Notes under the pieces: generated by a model | What the model saw: only the letters and a program-made list of their open reading frames with translations | Database searches by the model: none | What the model was told of the DNA's origin: nothing | Assembly: GCF_010731775.1 (NCBI RefSeq) | Contig: NZ_AP022590.1 | Location: 6,014,001 to 6,078,000, forward strand | From: Mycobacterium mantenii | Lineage (GTDB): Bacteria; Actinomycetota; Actinomycetes; Mycobacteriales; Mycobacteriaceae | Length of the DNA: 64,000 nucleotides | Direction: 5' to 3' | Made by a program: the position numbers and the translations under genes | In this document: piece by piece, positions 19,038-27,540 of the stretch | How the letters are laid out: each line of letters opens with the position of its first letter | Numbering within the stretch: the first letter of the stretch is position 1

Positions 19038-19957
19038 TGCAAGCAATCACCGTTTCAGATCGTGACGCCGGTGTCGCTGGCCTGGCGTTGGTAGAACTGC
19101 CCTACCCGCAACCGGCCGACAACGACGTCGTCGTGCGGGTGCACGCCGCGGGCTTCACGCGCACGGAGCTTGAATGGCCGCACACCTGGACCGACCACGC
19201 GGGCCGCGACCGGACACCGAGCGTGCCCGGACATGAGCTGTCGGGTGTGGTGGTTGAGTTAGGTTACGGCGCCACCGGTTTGAGCGTCGGTCAGCGGGTG
19301 TTCGGGCTTGCCGACTGGGCGCGCAATGGCTCGCTGGCGGAGTACACCGCTGTCGAAGCCCGCAATCTCGCACCGTTACCAATCGACATCGACCACACCG
19401 TGGCCGCGGCGCTGCCCATCTCTGGATTGGCGGCCTGGCAGGGCCTGTTCGACCACGGCCGCCTCGCCGCCGGGCAAACGGTCCTCATTCACGGCGCCGC
19501 GGGTGGGGTTGGGTCGCTCGCGGTGCAGCTGGCTCGCGAGGTCGGCGCGCGCGTCATCGGTACCGGCCGGGCCGCAGATCGCGAGCGGGCGGCCGAGCTC
19601 GGTGTCCACACGTTCCTCGACCTGGACACCGAAAAGCTCGAGGAAGCAGGCGAAGTCGATGTGGTGTTCGACGTGATCGGCGGAGACATTCTGGCCCGCT
19701 CGGCGGATCTGGTGCGGGCTGGCGGAACGCTCGTCGCCATCGCCGAGCCGCCGAAGACCCTGCCGCGCGATGGGCGGGCAGTCTTCTTCGTTGTCGAAGC
19801 CGATCGCGCCCAGCTCGCCGGCCTCGCCGCGCGAGTACGAGATGGACGTCTCAAGCCGGTGGTGAGTGCCGTGCTTCCACTCGCCGAAGCTGCCGCGGCG
19901 TTCGCTCCCGGCAAGCGCACCCCCGGCAAGACGATCCTGCGCGTCGTTGAAGGCTGA
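19037..19957 (+). CDS. NADP-dependent quinone oxidoreductase-like (MDR family)
   Basis: A 306-residue medium-chain reductase of the zinc-free quinone oxidoreductase group. It has a GroES-like N-terminal domain (PGHELSGVVVELG at about 55-67) and a Rossmann domain with HGAAGGVGSLAVQLA near 152-166. The Cys and His zinc ligands of alcohol dehydrogenases are absent. It probably reduces quinones or enones with NADPH. It is translationally coupled to the small protein ahead, with a cupin, a RidA and an MFS pump behind, suggesting detoxification of reactive carbonyls or quinones. Confidence 0.88.
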   Translation: MQAITVSDRDAGVAGLALVELPYPQPADNDVVVRVHAAGFTRTELEWPHTWTDHAGRDRTPSVPGHELSGVVVELGYGATGLSVGQRVFGLADWARNGSLAEYTAVEARNLAPLPIDIDHTVAAALPISGLAAWQGLFDHGRLAAGQTVLIHGAAGGVGSLAVQLAREVGARVIGTGRAADRERAAELGVHTFLDLDTEKLEEAGEVDVVFDVIGGDILARSADLVRAGGTLVAIAEPPKTLPRDGRAVFFVVEADRAQLAGLAARVRDGRLKPVVSAVLPLAEAAAAFAPGKRTPGKTILRVVEG

Positions 19958-19977
19958 AAAAAGGAAGGCAGCCAAAA

Positions 19978-20412
19978 ATGGACCTAAAAATGCCACTCAC
20001 CGCACTGACGGTTGCAGTGATGCTCGCGCCTGCAGCCCACGCCCAGCCGGTGCCAGAGAATTCGGATCAAAACCCGGTTGTCCGACCAGTTTTCAATCAA
20101 CCCACCAATGTGCCGGGCAAATCACTTCAAGCAGTGACCGTCAGCTATCCACCCGGAGCGAAAAGCGGAGCTCACCGCCACGCGAAATCGGCGTTCATCA
20201 TGGCCTACGTGATCTCCGGAGCGATCCGCAGCCAGGTCGAAGGTGAGCCTGCACGCGTCTATCACGCCGGTGAGACGTGGAGCGAAGCCCCCGGCGCACA
20301 CCACACGACCAGTGAAAATGCCAGCGCCTCCGAACCCGCTGAGTTACTCGCGGTCTTCCTGGTCGATACCGGCGATGGCCCGCTCACCACGGACGACGAC
20401 GCGAAAACATGA
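19978..20412 (+). CDS. Exported cupin-domain protein
   Basis: A 144-residue protein with a signal peptide (MPLTALTVAVMLAPAAHA, likely cleaved before QPVPE) and a single cupin barrel. Metal-ligand motif 1 is GAHRHAKSAFIMAYVISG, and motif 2 is degenerate (PGAHHTTSENAS). It is probably a metal-binding exported enzyme or sensor of unknown substrate. The ribosome site GGAAGG precedes ATG 19978 with a gap of 20 bases from the oxidoreductase gene. Confidence 0.85.
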   Translation: MDLKMPLTALTVAVMLAPAAHAQPVPENSDQNPVVRPVFNQPTNVPGKSLQAVTVSYPPGAKSGAHRHAKSAFIMAYVISGAIRSQVEGEPARVYHAGETWSEAPGAHHTTSENASASEPAELLAVFLVDTGDGPLTTDDDAKT

Positions 20413-20460
20413 GCCTTGATCAATCCGGACGAAAACCTCACACCACCAAGGAGTGGCGAG

Positions 20461-20853
20461 ATGACCACCATTACTCCGATCTTCACTGGAGTGGCCGCCC
20501 ACATCGCCGAATACGCCGACGCTGTTGCCGTATCCGGTCGCGGCGGCACGCAGATTTTCGTCTCCGGTACGCCCGGCCTGCGCGAAGACGGCACCCGGCC
20601 TGAGGACTTCACCGACGAAGCCCGGCAGTGCTGGGCCAACGTCGAATGCGCGCTGGGCAAGGCCGGCGCCAAGCTCACCGACATTGTCTACATGCGCCAA
20701 TGGATCACCAGCCGTGACAATGCGTCCGCCTACCTGGCGGTGAGCAAAGAGATCATCCGCCACCAACCCGCCGCCATGTTCAGCATCATCGATGGGCTGG
20801 TATGGCCCAACGTCCGCGTGGAAGTCGAAGTCACCGCCATCCTGCCGGCATGA
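20461..20853 (+). CDS. RidA (YjgF/YER057c) family deaminase
   Basis: A 130-residue protein of the Rid family, trimeric barrels that hydrolyse reactive enamine/imine intermediates. Visible features are FVSGTPGLREDGTRPEDF, ECALGKAGAKLTDIVYMRQWI and the C-terminal NVRVEVEVTAIL. The substrate-binding Arg usual before VEVE is present (VRVEVE). ATG 20461 follows GGAGTGGCG. RidA next to a PLP-domain MocR regulator is suggestive, since imine intermediates come from PLP enzymes. Confidence 0.88.
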   Translation: MTTITPIFTGVAAHIAEYADAVAVSGRGGTQIFVSGTPGLREDGTRPEDFTDEARQCWANVECALGKAGAKLTDIVYMRQWITSRDNASAYLAVSKEIIRHQPAAMFSIIDGLVWPNVRVEVEVTAILPA

Positions 20854-20944
20854 GCAGTTACCGGCGACGCGGGGCATTTCGACCGATGGTGAGCCGCAAC
20901 GGGTCTGGCGCCCCGCCACCGTCACGCGCCGAACGGAGCTCGCA

Positions 20945-22411
20945 GTGACATTGCGCGAGGCGGCACCCACCAGCCGCGCGATGGTGGTCGCGGTGATGGT
21001 GTCCATGGTGGCGTTCCTCGACTCCACCGTGATCAACCTGGCGTTGCCGGCCACCGAACACGACCTCGGGGGCGGCCTGACGCTGCAGCAATGGATCATC
21101 GACGGCTACCTGTTGGCGATGGCGGCCGCGATTTTGCCCGGCGGGTCCATCTCGGATCTGTTCGGACGCGTTCCGGCGATGCGATTCGGGCTGTTGGCTT
21201 TCGGGACGGGCTCGGTTCTGGCGGCGGTTGCGACCTCCCCGGCGATGCTGATCACCGCGCGCCTCATCCAGGGTCTGGGTGCGGCGTTCCTCGTGCCGGG
21301 CTCGCTGGCGCTGATCAACACGGTGTTCGACAAAGCACACCAGCCGGCGGCGGTCGGCGTCTGGACCGGGTGGACGGGAACCGCCTTCGCGCTGGGCCCC
21401 CTGCTGGGCGGCATGTGCGTCGATTTCCTCGGCTGGCGTTGGATTTTCGTGTTGTCGGCGATCCCCATGGCGGTCGGGTATGCGCTGACGTTCTGGTTGT
21501 GCCCGATGTCGGGGCGGGTCGAGGGCGCCCGAGTCGATATCACCGGGGCGGGCCTATCGGCGGTAGGGCTGGCCGCCACCGTGTATGCGTTGATCGAATC
21601 GCAACGCGACGGCTGGACCGACCCGATGGTCATCACACCATCAGTGATCGGGGCCGCCGCGCTGGCCGGATTCGTGAGCTGGCAGCGCCGCAGTAGGTCT
21701 CCGATGCTTCCGTTGCCGCTGTTCACCTTTCGCAACTTCGCCGCGGCCAATCTCGTCACCGCGTTCGTCTACGGCGCGCTGACGCTCGGCTCGCTGGCCA
21801 TCGCCCTCTACACCCAAGAAGTCGGCGGCTACTCAGCCACCGCGACCGGACTGGCCACCCTGCCGATCCCGGCGCTGTCGTTCGTGTTCGCAAGCCACGT
21901 CGGCCGCATCGCCGCGCGAGTGGGGCCACGCGTGTTCCTGATCGCCGGACCCGCGTTGGCGGGGATCGGGCTGCTGCTGATCCGCCCGAAAGCCAATGGA
22001 TTTCACGTGATCACCGACCTGGTCCCCGGGATCACCGTGCTGGCCATCGGGCTGGTCGCGACTATCACACCGCTGACGTCGGTGACGCTGGCCTCGGTGC
22101 CGACCGAACACAGCGGCCTGGCATCGGCGGTCAACAACGCGGTCTCGCGGCTGGCCGCGCTGATGTCGATCGGGTCCATGGGCCTGATCAGCGTCGGCAC
22201 GAGCGCCACCGGATTCGCCCACGTGTTAGAGGTGAGCGCCGCGCTGTTTGCCCTGGGCGCGTTGTGCTCCGCGCTTGTGATAACCAACCCTCCTGCCGGG
22301 TGCCAACCTGTGCCCTGCGACATCGCAGCCTTGTGCCGCGATCGGCCCGGCGTGCAACCAGCCCTGGCCAGCAGGCCCTCGGCCGCGGTCGAACCGTCGC
22401 CTCCGCAGTGA
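20945..22411 (+). CDS. MFS transporter, EmrB/QacA (DHA2) family
   Basis: A 488-residue drug/proton antiporter with about 14 predicted helices. The DHA2 motif DSTVINLALPA in helix 1, WIIDGYLLAMAAAILPGGSISDLFGR (motif A) and GxxxGPLLGG (motif C, ALGPLLGG) are present. GTG 20945 with GGAGC upstream is chosen; the frame remains open further upstream over the RidA 3' end. It ends the redox operon and probably exports the compound class that the operon handles. Confidence 0.88.
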   Translation: MTLREAAPTSRAMVVAVMVSMVAFLDSTVINLALPATEHDLGGGLTLQQWIIDGYLLAMAAAILPGGSISDLFGRVPAMRFGLLAFGTGSVLAAVATSPAMLITARLIQGLGAAFLVPGSLALINTVFDKAHQPAAVGVWTGWTGTAFALGPLLGGMCVDFLGWRWIFVLSAIPMAVGYALTFWLCPMSGRVEGARVDITGAGLSAVGLAATVYALIESQRDGWTDPMVITPSVIGAAALAGFVSWQRRSRSPMLPLPLFTFRNFAAANLVTAFVYGALTLGSLAIALYTQEVGGYSATATGLATLPIPALSFVFASHVGRIAARVGPRVFLIAGPALAGIGLLLIRPKANGFHVITDLVPGITVLAIGLVATITPLTSVTLASVPTEHSGLASAVNNAVSRLAALMSIGSMGLISVGTSATGFAHVLEVSAALFALGALCSALVITNPPAGCQPVPCDIAALCRDRPGVQPALASRPSAAVEPSPPQ

Positions 22412-22613
22412 TCGTTCGCCCGGGAAAGGCAATAGTGAAAAGCGCTGCAGCCGAGTTGTTTGACAGTCGCGAGATGCACGCTGCTGCTGCAGTGCGTCGG
22501 TCTGGCGGCCACGCCGGGAATCAACTCGACCGCTATGGCGTTCGGCTAGCCGTGGCGCAACTGAAGAGATGTCTTGATACCGGCCGGTCGACCATTCCCC
22601 ATCGGGAGGCACG

Positions 22614-23039
22614 GTGTTGACACTCCTCAAGCGGGCATGGGTTCCGCTGGTTGTGGCCGCGGCGCTGATCATCGGTGGCGTTGCCGTGGTGCGACTTAAC
22701 GGCGTTTTCCCAGGACCCGGCCTGCCCAAGCCCGATCCCCGGGATGCGACCCCGCCGTATGCGGCCAAGACCGCCATCTACGAAATCCTGGGACCGCCCG
22801 GGACGACCGGCGTCGTCAACTGGATGGATGCGGAGTCACTCCCGCAGAAGGCCAGCTTCACCACCTTGCCGTGGTCGAAGACGATCGTCGCCCAGATGCC
22901 CGGCATCTTCGCCTACGTCGTCGCCCAAGGTGACAGTCCCTCCATCGGTTGCCGCATCACCGTCGACGGCAAGTTGGTCGATCAACAACAGGCCAACACC
23001 CGGGACGCGCAGGTTTCCTGCTTGGACAAGTCCGCGTGA
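22614..23039 (+). CDS. MmpS-family membrane protein
   Basis: A 141-residue accessory protein of an MmpL transporter. One N-terminal helix (residues 8-27) anchors an extracytoplasmic beta-sandwich with the family pattern YEILGPPGTTGVVNWMD and GCRITVDGKLVDQQ...CLD. GTG 22614 follows GGGAGG. Its stop overlaps the mmpL start by four bases (GTGA), so the pair is co-translated. Confidence 0.93.
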   Translation: MLTLLKRAWVPLVVAAALIIGGVAVVRLNGVFPGPGLPKPDPRDATPPYAAKTAIYEILGPPGTTGVVNWMDAESLPQKASFTTLPWSKTIVAQMPGIFAYVVAQGDSPSIGCRITVDGKLVDQQQANTRDAQVSCLDKSA

Positions 23040-26005
23040 CCGACGACACGAGCGACACGGACAGAATCCCCGTCGCGCAGCGCACCTCAGTCGAACGCAG
23101 ACCACGTCTGGCCCGTACCATCCGCGTCCTGGCGCTGCCGATCGTCGTCGTCTGGCTGCTGATCGCGGTCGGCGTCAACGTCTTCGTCCCACAATTGGAG
23201 AAGGTTGCCGAGGACGTCTCGGTGCCGCTCTCGCCGTCCGACGCGCCCTCGGTGACCGGGATGAAGCACATCGGGCAGAAATTCAAGGAGTACGACTCCG
23301 ACAACCTCGTCCTGGTAACCCTGGTCGGTGACAAGCCTCTCGGCGAGGACGCTCACCGGTTTTACGACGATCTGGTCAAGAAGATCCAGCAGGACCACGA
23401 ACACGTCGAGCATGCGCTGAACTTCTGGGGACAGCGATTCACGGCCTCCGGTGTCGAGAGCTACGACCACAAGGCCGCCTACGTCCAGGTCAACCTGCGC
23501 GGCGACCAGGGCGGCGCGGTCGGCGACAAATCGGTTGCCGCGGTTCGAAAAATAGTCGCGGACTCGAAGCCGCCGGCGGGGGTGAAGGCCTATGTCGCCG
23601 GTCAGGGAGCCCTGACCGCCGACACGATCGTGGTCGGCGACGCGAGCCTGGCCAAGATGACGATCATCACCATCATCATCATCGCGATCATGCTGATGTT
23701 CGTCTATCGATCCATCGGCACGGTGCTGATGACGATGGTCATCCTGTTCGTCGGACTGGCCACCGGTCGCGGCGTGGTCGCGCTGCTGGGCAACACCGGC
23801 ATCATGGGGCTGTCGACCTTCGCCGTCAACTTGCTGACGGCACTGGCCATCGCGGCGGGTACCGACTACGCGATCTTCATGGTCGGCCGCTACCAGGAGG
23901 GCCGCGAACGGGGGCTGGACCGCGAAGCCGCCTACTACGACACTTTCGCCGGTGTCACCAGGGTGGTGCTGGGCTCGGGTTTGACGATCGTCGGGGCGCT
24001 GGCCTGTCTGAAATTCACTCGGCTGCCGTACTTCAGTTCGCTGGCGTTTCCGTGCGCGGTGGGTCTGCTGGTGGTGGTTGCCGCCGGGGTCACGCTGACG
24101 CCGGCGCTGATCGCCTTCGCAAGCGGCTTCGGCCTTTTCGACCCCAAGCGCGAGTTCAACTACACCCGGTGGCGCCGCTTGGCGACGGCCATCGTGCGGT
24201 GGCCCGCGCCCATCCTCGCCACCTCCGTCATCCTGGCGATCGTCGGCGCGATTGGCTTGATGGGCTTCACCCCGCGTTACAACGACCTCTACTACCTGCC
24301 GGAGAGTGCTTCGTCGGTAAAGGCGTACACCGCGGCCGATCAACACTTCACCCAAGCTCGTCTGAACCCAGACCTGCTGATGATCGAATCGGACCACGAT
24401 CTGCGCAATCCCCGAGACATGCTGGTCCTGGACAAGATTGCCGGCGCCATCTTCCGGGTGCCCGGCATCGAACGGGTGCAGAGCATCACCAGGCCGCTCG
24501 GCCCGCCGATTCAAGACGGATCCATTCCGTTCCAGCTCAGTGTGCAAAGCGCGCCGATCCGCAGCAACCTGAACTACTTGAAGGACCGCGTCGGCGACAT
24601 CAAGAAGATCACCGGTTTCCTCGACACTCAGATAGCACTGTTGGAGCGCCAGTACGCGGTGACCCAGAAGCTCGCGAACGCCGCGGACGACAGCTCGAAA
24701 ACAACGGGGGAGACGGCGGCCATCACGGACGAAATCCGGGATCACATCGCGGATTTCGACGACTTCTGGAGGCCGATTCGCAGTTACTTCTACTGGGAGA
24801 AGCACTGTTACGACATCCCGATCTGCTGGTCGCTACGAGCGCTCTTCGATGCGCTGGACGGGTTCGATCAGCTGGCCGATAAGTTCCACGCCCTCACCAG
24901 CGACCTCACCGACACGGCCAAGACCACGCGCGAATTGCTGGCGATCATTCCCGAGAATATCGCCGTCTCGAAATCGATCCGGGATACGACGCTGACCATT
25001 TACAGCTCGTTCGACAGCCTGATCGATCAGTTCGACCGGCTGACCGACACGAACGCCGTGATGGGCAAGTCCTTCAACGACTCTCAGGTGGAGAGCCTGT
25101 TCTACCTGCCACCCGAGATCTTCCAGAACCCAGACTTCTTGCTGGGGTTGAGCTTGATGGTATCGCCGGACGGCAAGGCTGCTCGCTTCATCATCACTCA
25201 CTCGGTGGATCCGGCGACGACGAAGGGAATCGCGTCTGTCGATCAGGAGCGCCAAGCCGCCAAGGAGGCACTGAAGCTCACCTCGCTGGAGGATGCCGAC
25301 ATCTACCTTGGCGGTACGGCCGCGACGTTTTATGACATCGCCAACGGCGCCAAGTACGACCTGATGATCGCCGGGGTGGCCTCGATCGTGCTCATCTTCA
25401 TCATCATGGTGATCGTCACCCGCGCTTTGGTCGCAGCGGGCGTCATCGTGGGCACCATCGTGATGTCGTTGGGGGCCGCCTTCGGGTTCTCGACACTGAT
25501 CTGGCAGCATCTTGGTAATTTCCAGTTACACTGGGTGGCAACCGAATTCGCCTTGATTGTGCTCTTGGCGGTGGGATCCGATTACAACCTGATGCTGGTA
25601 TCGCGAATCGAGGAGGAGATCGGAGCCGGCCTGAAGACGGGACTCATCCGTGGCATGGGTGTGACCGGCCCGGTGGTGACTGCCGCCGGTGTGGTGTTCG
25701 CCGTCACCATGGCCACGATGATCACCAGCGATCTCCGGGCGATCGGCCAATTCGGAACGACGATCGGCATCGGTCTGTTGTTCGACACCTTCGTCGTCCG
25801 ATCGCTCATCACGCCATCGATCATGACGGTGATGGGACGCTGGTTCTGGTGGCCGAAGCGGGTACGCGTACGGCCGGCCAGCCAGATGCTTCGGTCCGTG
25901 GGGCCGCGCCCGCTGGTTCGTGCTCTGTTGTACCACCCGCGGCACGGGGCCCTCCCCCTCGAATCCGCGGACGTACCATCCGGCACAGTAGGCGCCGCGA
26001 AGTGA
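23036..26005 (+). CDS. MmpL-family RND lipid transporter
   Basis: A 989-residue RND exporter of lipids or siderophores, with 12 predicted helices and two periplasmic loops. The two proton-relay Asp-Tyr pairs are visible in GTDYAIFMVGRYQEG (helix 4) and GSDYNLMLVSRIEEE (helix 10). The long second loop contains coiled-coil-like segments (residues 520-700). It lies between two modules that share an operator, so its cargo may be related to lipids modified by the neighbouring P450, but that is inference. Subfamily MmpL4/5-like by length. Confidence 0.94.
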   Translation: MTDDTSDTDRIPVAQRTSVERRPRLARTIRVLALPIVVVWLLIAVGVNVFVPQLEKVAEDVSVPLSPSDAPSVTGMKHIGQKFKEYDSDNLVLVTLVGDKPLGEDAHRFYDDLVKKIQQDHEHVEHALNFWGQRFTASGVESYDHKAAYVQVNLRGDQGGAVGDKSVAAVRKIVADSKPPAGVKAYVAGQGALTADTIVVGDASLAKMTIITIIIIAIMLMFVYRSIGTVLMTMVILFVGLATGRGVVALLGNTGIMGLSTFAVNLLTALAIAAGTDYAIFMVGRYQEGRERGLDREAAYYDTFAGVTRVVLGSGLTIVGALACLKFTRLPYFSSLAFPCAVGLLVVVAAGVTLTPALIAFASGFGLFDPKREFNYTRWRRLATAIVRWPAPILATSVILAIVGAIGLMGFTPRYNDLYYLPESASSVKAYTAADQHFTQARLNPDLLMIESDHDLRNPRDMLVLDKIAGAIFRVPGIERVQSITRPLGPPIQDGSIPFQLSVQSAPIRSNLNYLKDRVGDIKKITGFLDTQIALLERQYAVTQKLANAADDSSKTTGETAAITDEIRDHIADFDDFWRPIRSYFYWEKHCYDIPICWSLRALFDALDGFDQLADKFHALTSDLTDTAKTTRELLAIIPENIAVSKSIRDTTLTIYSSFDSLIDQFDRLTDTNAVMGKSFNDSQVESLFYLPPEIFQNPDFLLGLSLMVSPDGKAARFIITHSVDPATTKGIASVDQERQAAKEALKLTSLEDADIYLGGTAATFYDIANGAKYDLMIAGVASIVLIFIIMVIVTRALVAAGVIVGTIVMSLGAAFGFSTLIWQHLGNFQLHWVATEFALIVLLAVGSDYNLMLVSRIEEEIGAGLKTGLIRGMGVTGPVVTAAGVVFAVTMATMITSDLRAIGQFGTTIGIGLLFDTFVVRSLITPSIMTVMGRWFWWPKRVRVRPASQMLRSVGPRPLVRALLYHPRHGALPLESADVPSGTVGAAK

Positions 26006-26157
26006 TCTGGGAGGTAATGTTTTACGGCTCAGGTTAGGCGTACGCTGCGCCTTCCTGGCCGTTGGAGGAGCGTCTGCTTTCTGATCTCTACGTCCGGTCG
26101 ACGGGGCCGGTAGAACACCCCCCGGAACGAACAAAGAAAAATCCGACGGCGATCGGT

Positions 26158-26376
26158 CTACGTTTGGTGCCGCGCCGCCATGGCGGCTTCGCGCCGAGCC
26201 TTCTCTTTCACGTGGGTCGAGCAGCAATGCCCCATTTCGCAATGGAATCGGTCACTGCATTCATGCGAGCAATAGATTGATGCGGCCGGAAGCCAGTCCG
26301 GATCGGACAGGTCACGCGGCAGGGCGCTCGGATCGAACGTGTGGCCGCAATGTGCGCAGGTCTTGGTCTTGACCAT
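26158..26376 (-). CDS. Small Cys-rich zinc-ribbon-like protein
   Basis: A 72-residue protein starting MVKTKTCAHCGHTFD. Cysteines form a CxxC knuckle (CAHC), then CSHEC and a terminal HCEMGHCC, enough for one or two zinc sites. ATG 26376 is chosen because the Cys motif starts just after it; upstream in-frame sequence is featureless and no clear ribosome site is seen. Function unknown; it might bind nucleic acid or act as a metal chaperone. It is convergent with mmpL. Confidence 0.65.
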   Translation of the reverse strand: MVKTKTCAHCGHTFDPSALPRDLSDPDWLPAASIYCSHECSDRFHCEMGHCCSTHVKEKARREAAMAARHQT

Positions 26377-26477
26377 AAAGGTCAGGGTACGCCCAACGGC
26401 CCAAATCGAATGCTGGTTTCGCCTCGACAGCAAACAACCTTTCGCAAGAGCGGCCACGCGCCATCGGGGTCCGGTCT

Positions 26478-26523
26478 ACTCACCCGGGTGAATGGGTGGT
26501 TGGGGTGATGACAGCTCACCCCG
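26478..26523. promoter_or_regulatory. Bipartite palindromic operator, copy B
   Basis: ACTCACCCGGGTGAAT at 26478-26493, a 9-base spacer, then GGGTGATGAC-AG-CTCACCCCG at 26503-26523. All 35 core bases equal copy A at 18704-18749, while the 9-base spacer and the 2-base centre differ. That pattern, conserved half-sites with free spacers, is what selection on a protein-binding site would leave. It lies 148 bases upstream of the SDR start. Confidence 0.8.
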
Positions 26524-26670
26524 CCTGGCTGCAGTCTCAGTACGACCACAACCGGACGGGATTTGTCACCGCGGTTGCGGGGCGCCCCAGCAGACGGGCT
26601 TACCGGCGTCGCCGATGCGAAGACTGCGGTGCAGCCGGAGCCGTCAGGAGAACCAGGAAGGATCCCGCAT

Positions 26671-27441
26671 ATGCATTTTGAGGCCAAGAAGGTCGTTGTT
26701 GTCGGCGGCAGTGCCGGCATCGGTCGGCAGGTCGCGATGGACATCGTCGATCACGGCGGTAGCGCTGTGATCGTCGGCCTGTCGAACGACCGTGTCGACG
26801 ACACCGTCGCTGAGCTCATGAGCCGGGGTGGCCAAGCCTGGGGGATCGCCGCCGAGTTGACGGACCGCGGTGCCGTCGCCGATGTGCAGCGCGCGCTTTC
26901 CGGGCAGCACGGCGATGCGACGTTGTTGGTCAACGCGGCCGGATTCTTTGTTCCCAAGCCGTTTCTCGAGTATGACGCGGTGACCTATGACTCGTACATG
27001 GAGCTCAACTACGCGTTGTTCTTCCTGACGCAGACCGTCGTCGAGGGCATGATCGTCCGCGGGGAAGGCGGGGCGATCGTCAACATCGGCAGCATGTGGG
27101 CGCATCAGGCGATCGGTGTGACCCCATCGTGTGGGCATTCGATGCAAAAAGCCGGGCTGCATGCGCTGACCCACAACCTGGCCATCGAGCTTGCCGGGCA
27201 CAAGATCCGCGTCAATGCGGTGGCACCGGGCGCTGTCAAGACCGCCGCCCTCGAGCGGTGGGTCCCGAAGGACGAGATCGACGCCACCCTTGACACTTTC
27301 GCGCCGCTTCATCCATTGGGACGAGTCGGCACCCCCGCCGATGTCGCCAACGCCGTCACGTATCTGCTCTCTGATCAGGCCAACTGGGTCACCGGTGCGA
27401 TTCTCAACGTCGACGGCGGCATCATGGCCGGCCGCAACTGA
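26671..27441 (+). CDS. SDR-family oxidoreductase with Tyr-to-His active site
   Basis: A 256-residue short-chain dehydrogenase. The cofactor loop is GGSAGIGRQ (residues 12-20), the NAG-equivalent is NAAGFF, and the active-site Ser is in NIGSMWA. The catalytic Y-x3-K is replaced by H-S-M-Q-K (codon CAT, one transition from TAT), so classical proton transfer by Tyr is lost. The C-terminus [11 protein letters not shown] is normal. ATG 26671 follows AGGAAGGA. It shares operator copy B and is followed 99 bases later by a P450 fusion, so it may act on the P450 product or bind it without catalysis. Confidence 0.88.
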   Translation: MHFEAKKVVVVGGSAGIGRQVAMDIVDHGGSAVIVGLSNDRVDDTVAELMSRGGQAWGIAAELTDRGAVADVQRALSGQHGDATLLVNAAGFFVPKPFLEYDAVTYDSYMELNYALFFLTQTVVEGMIVRGEGGAIVNIGSMWAHQAIGVTPSCGHSMQKAGLHALTHNLAIELAGHKIRVNAVAPGAVKTAALERWVPKDEIDATLDTFAPLHPLGRVGTPADVANAVTYLLSDQANWVTGAILNVDGGIMAGRN

Positions 27442-27540
27442 CCCGATGGAGCTCCGCTGCCGGTAGGGAACCGGCGTTGGCCGAGGATGACATCCGCGGA
27501 TTCCAGGCGCCACTGCCATACAGATATCTATGCTGCCCGC

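Noticed and set aside
22412..22613. A gene between the MFS and mmpS genes
   Set aside because: No frame there has convincing composition or a ribosome site; only the mmpS leader is supported.
23087..24805. A 572-codon frame antisense to mmpL
   Set aside because: Low-complexity Asp/His/Arg/Gln composition; mmpL on the other strand is unmistakable.
26062..26280. A 72-codon plus-strand frame after mmpL
   Set aside because: It is antisense to the Cys-rich gene at 26158-26376, whose zinc motifs are convincing.
27459..27475. Hairpin GCCGGT-AGGGA-ACCGGC as a terminator between SDR and P450
   Set aside because: Six-bp stem without a U tract; too weak to claim that it separates the two genes.
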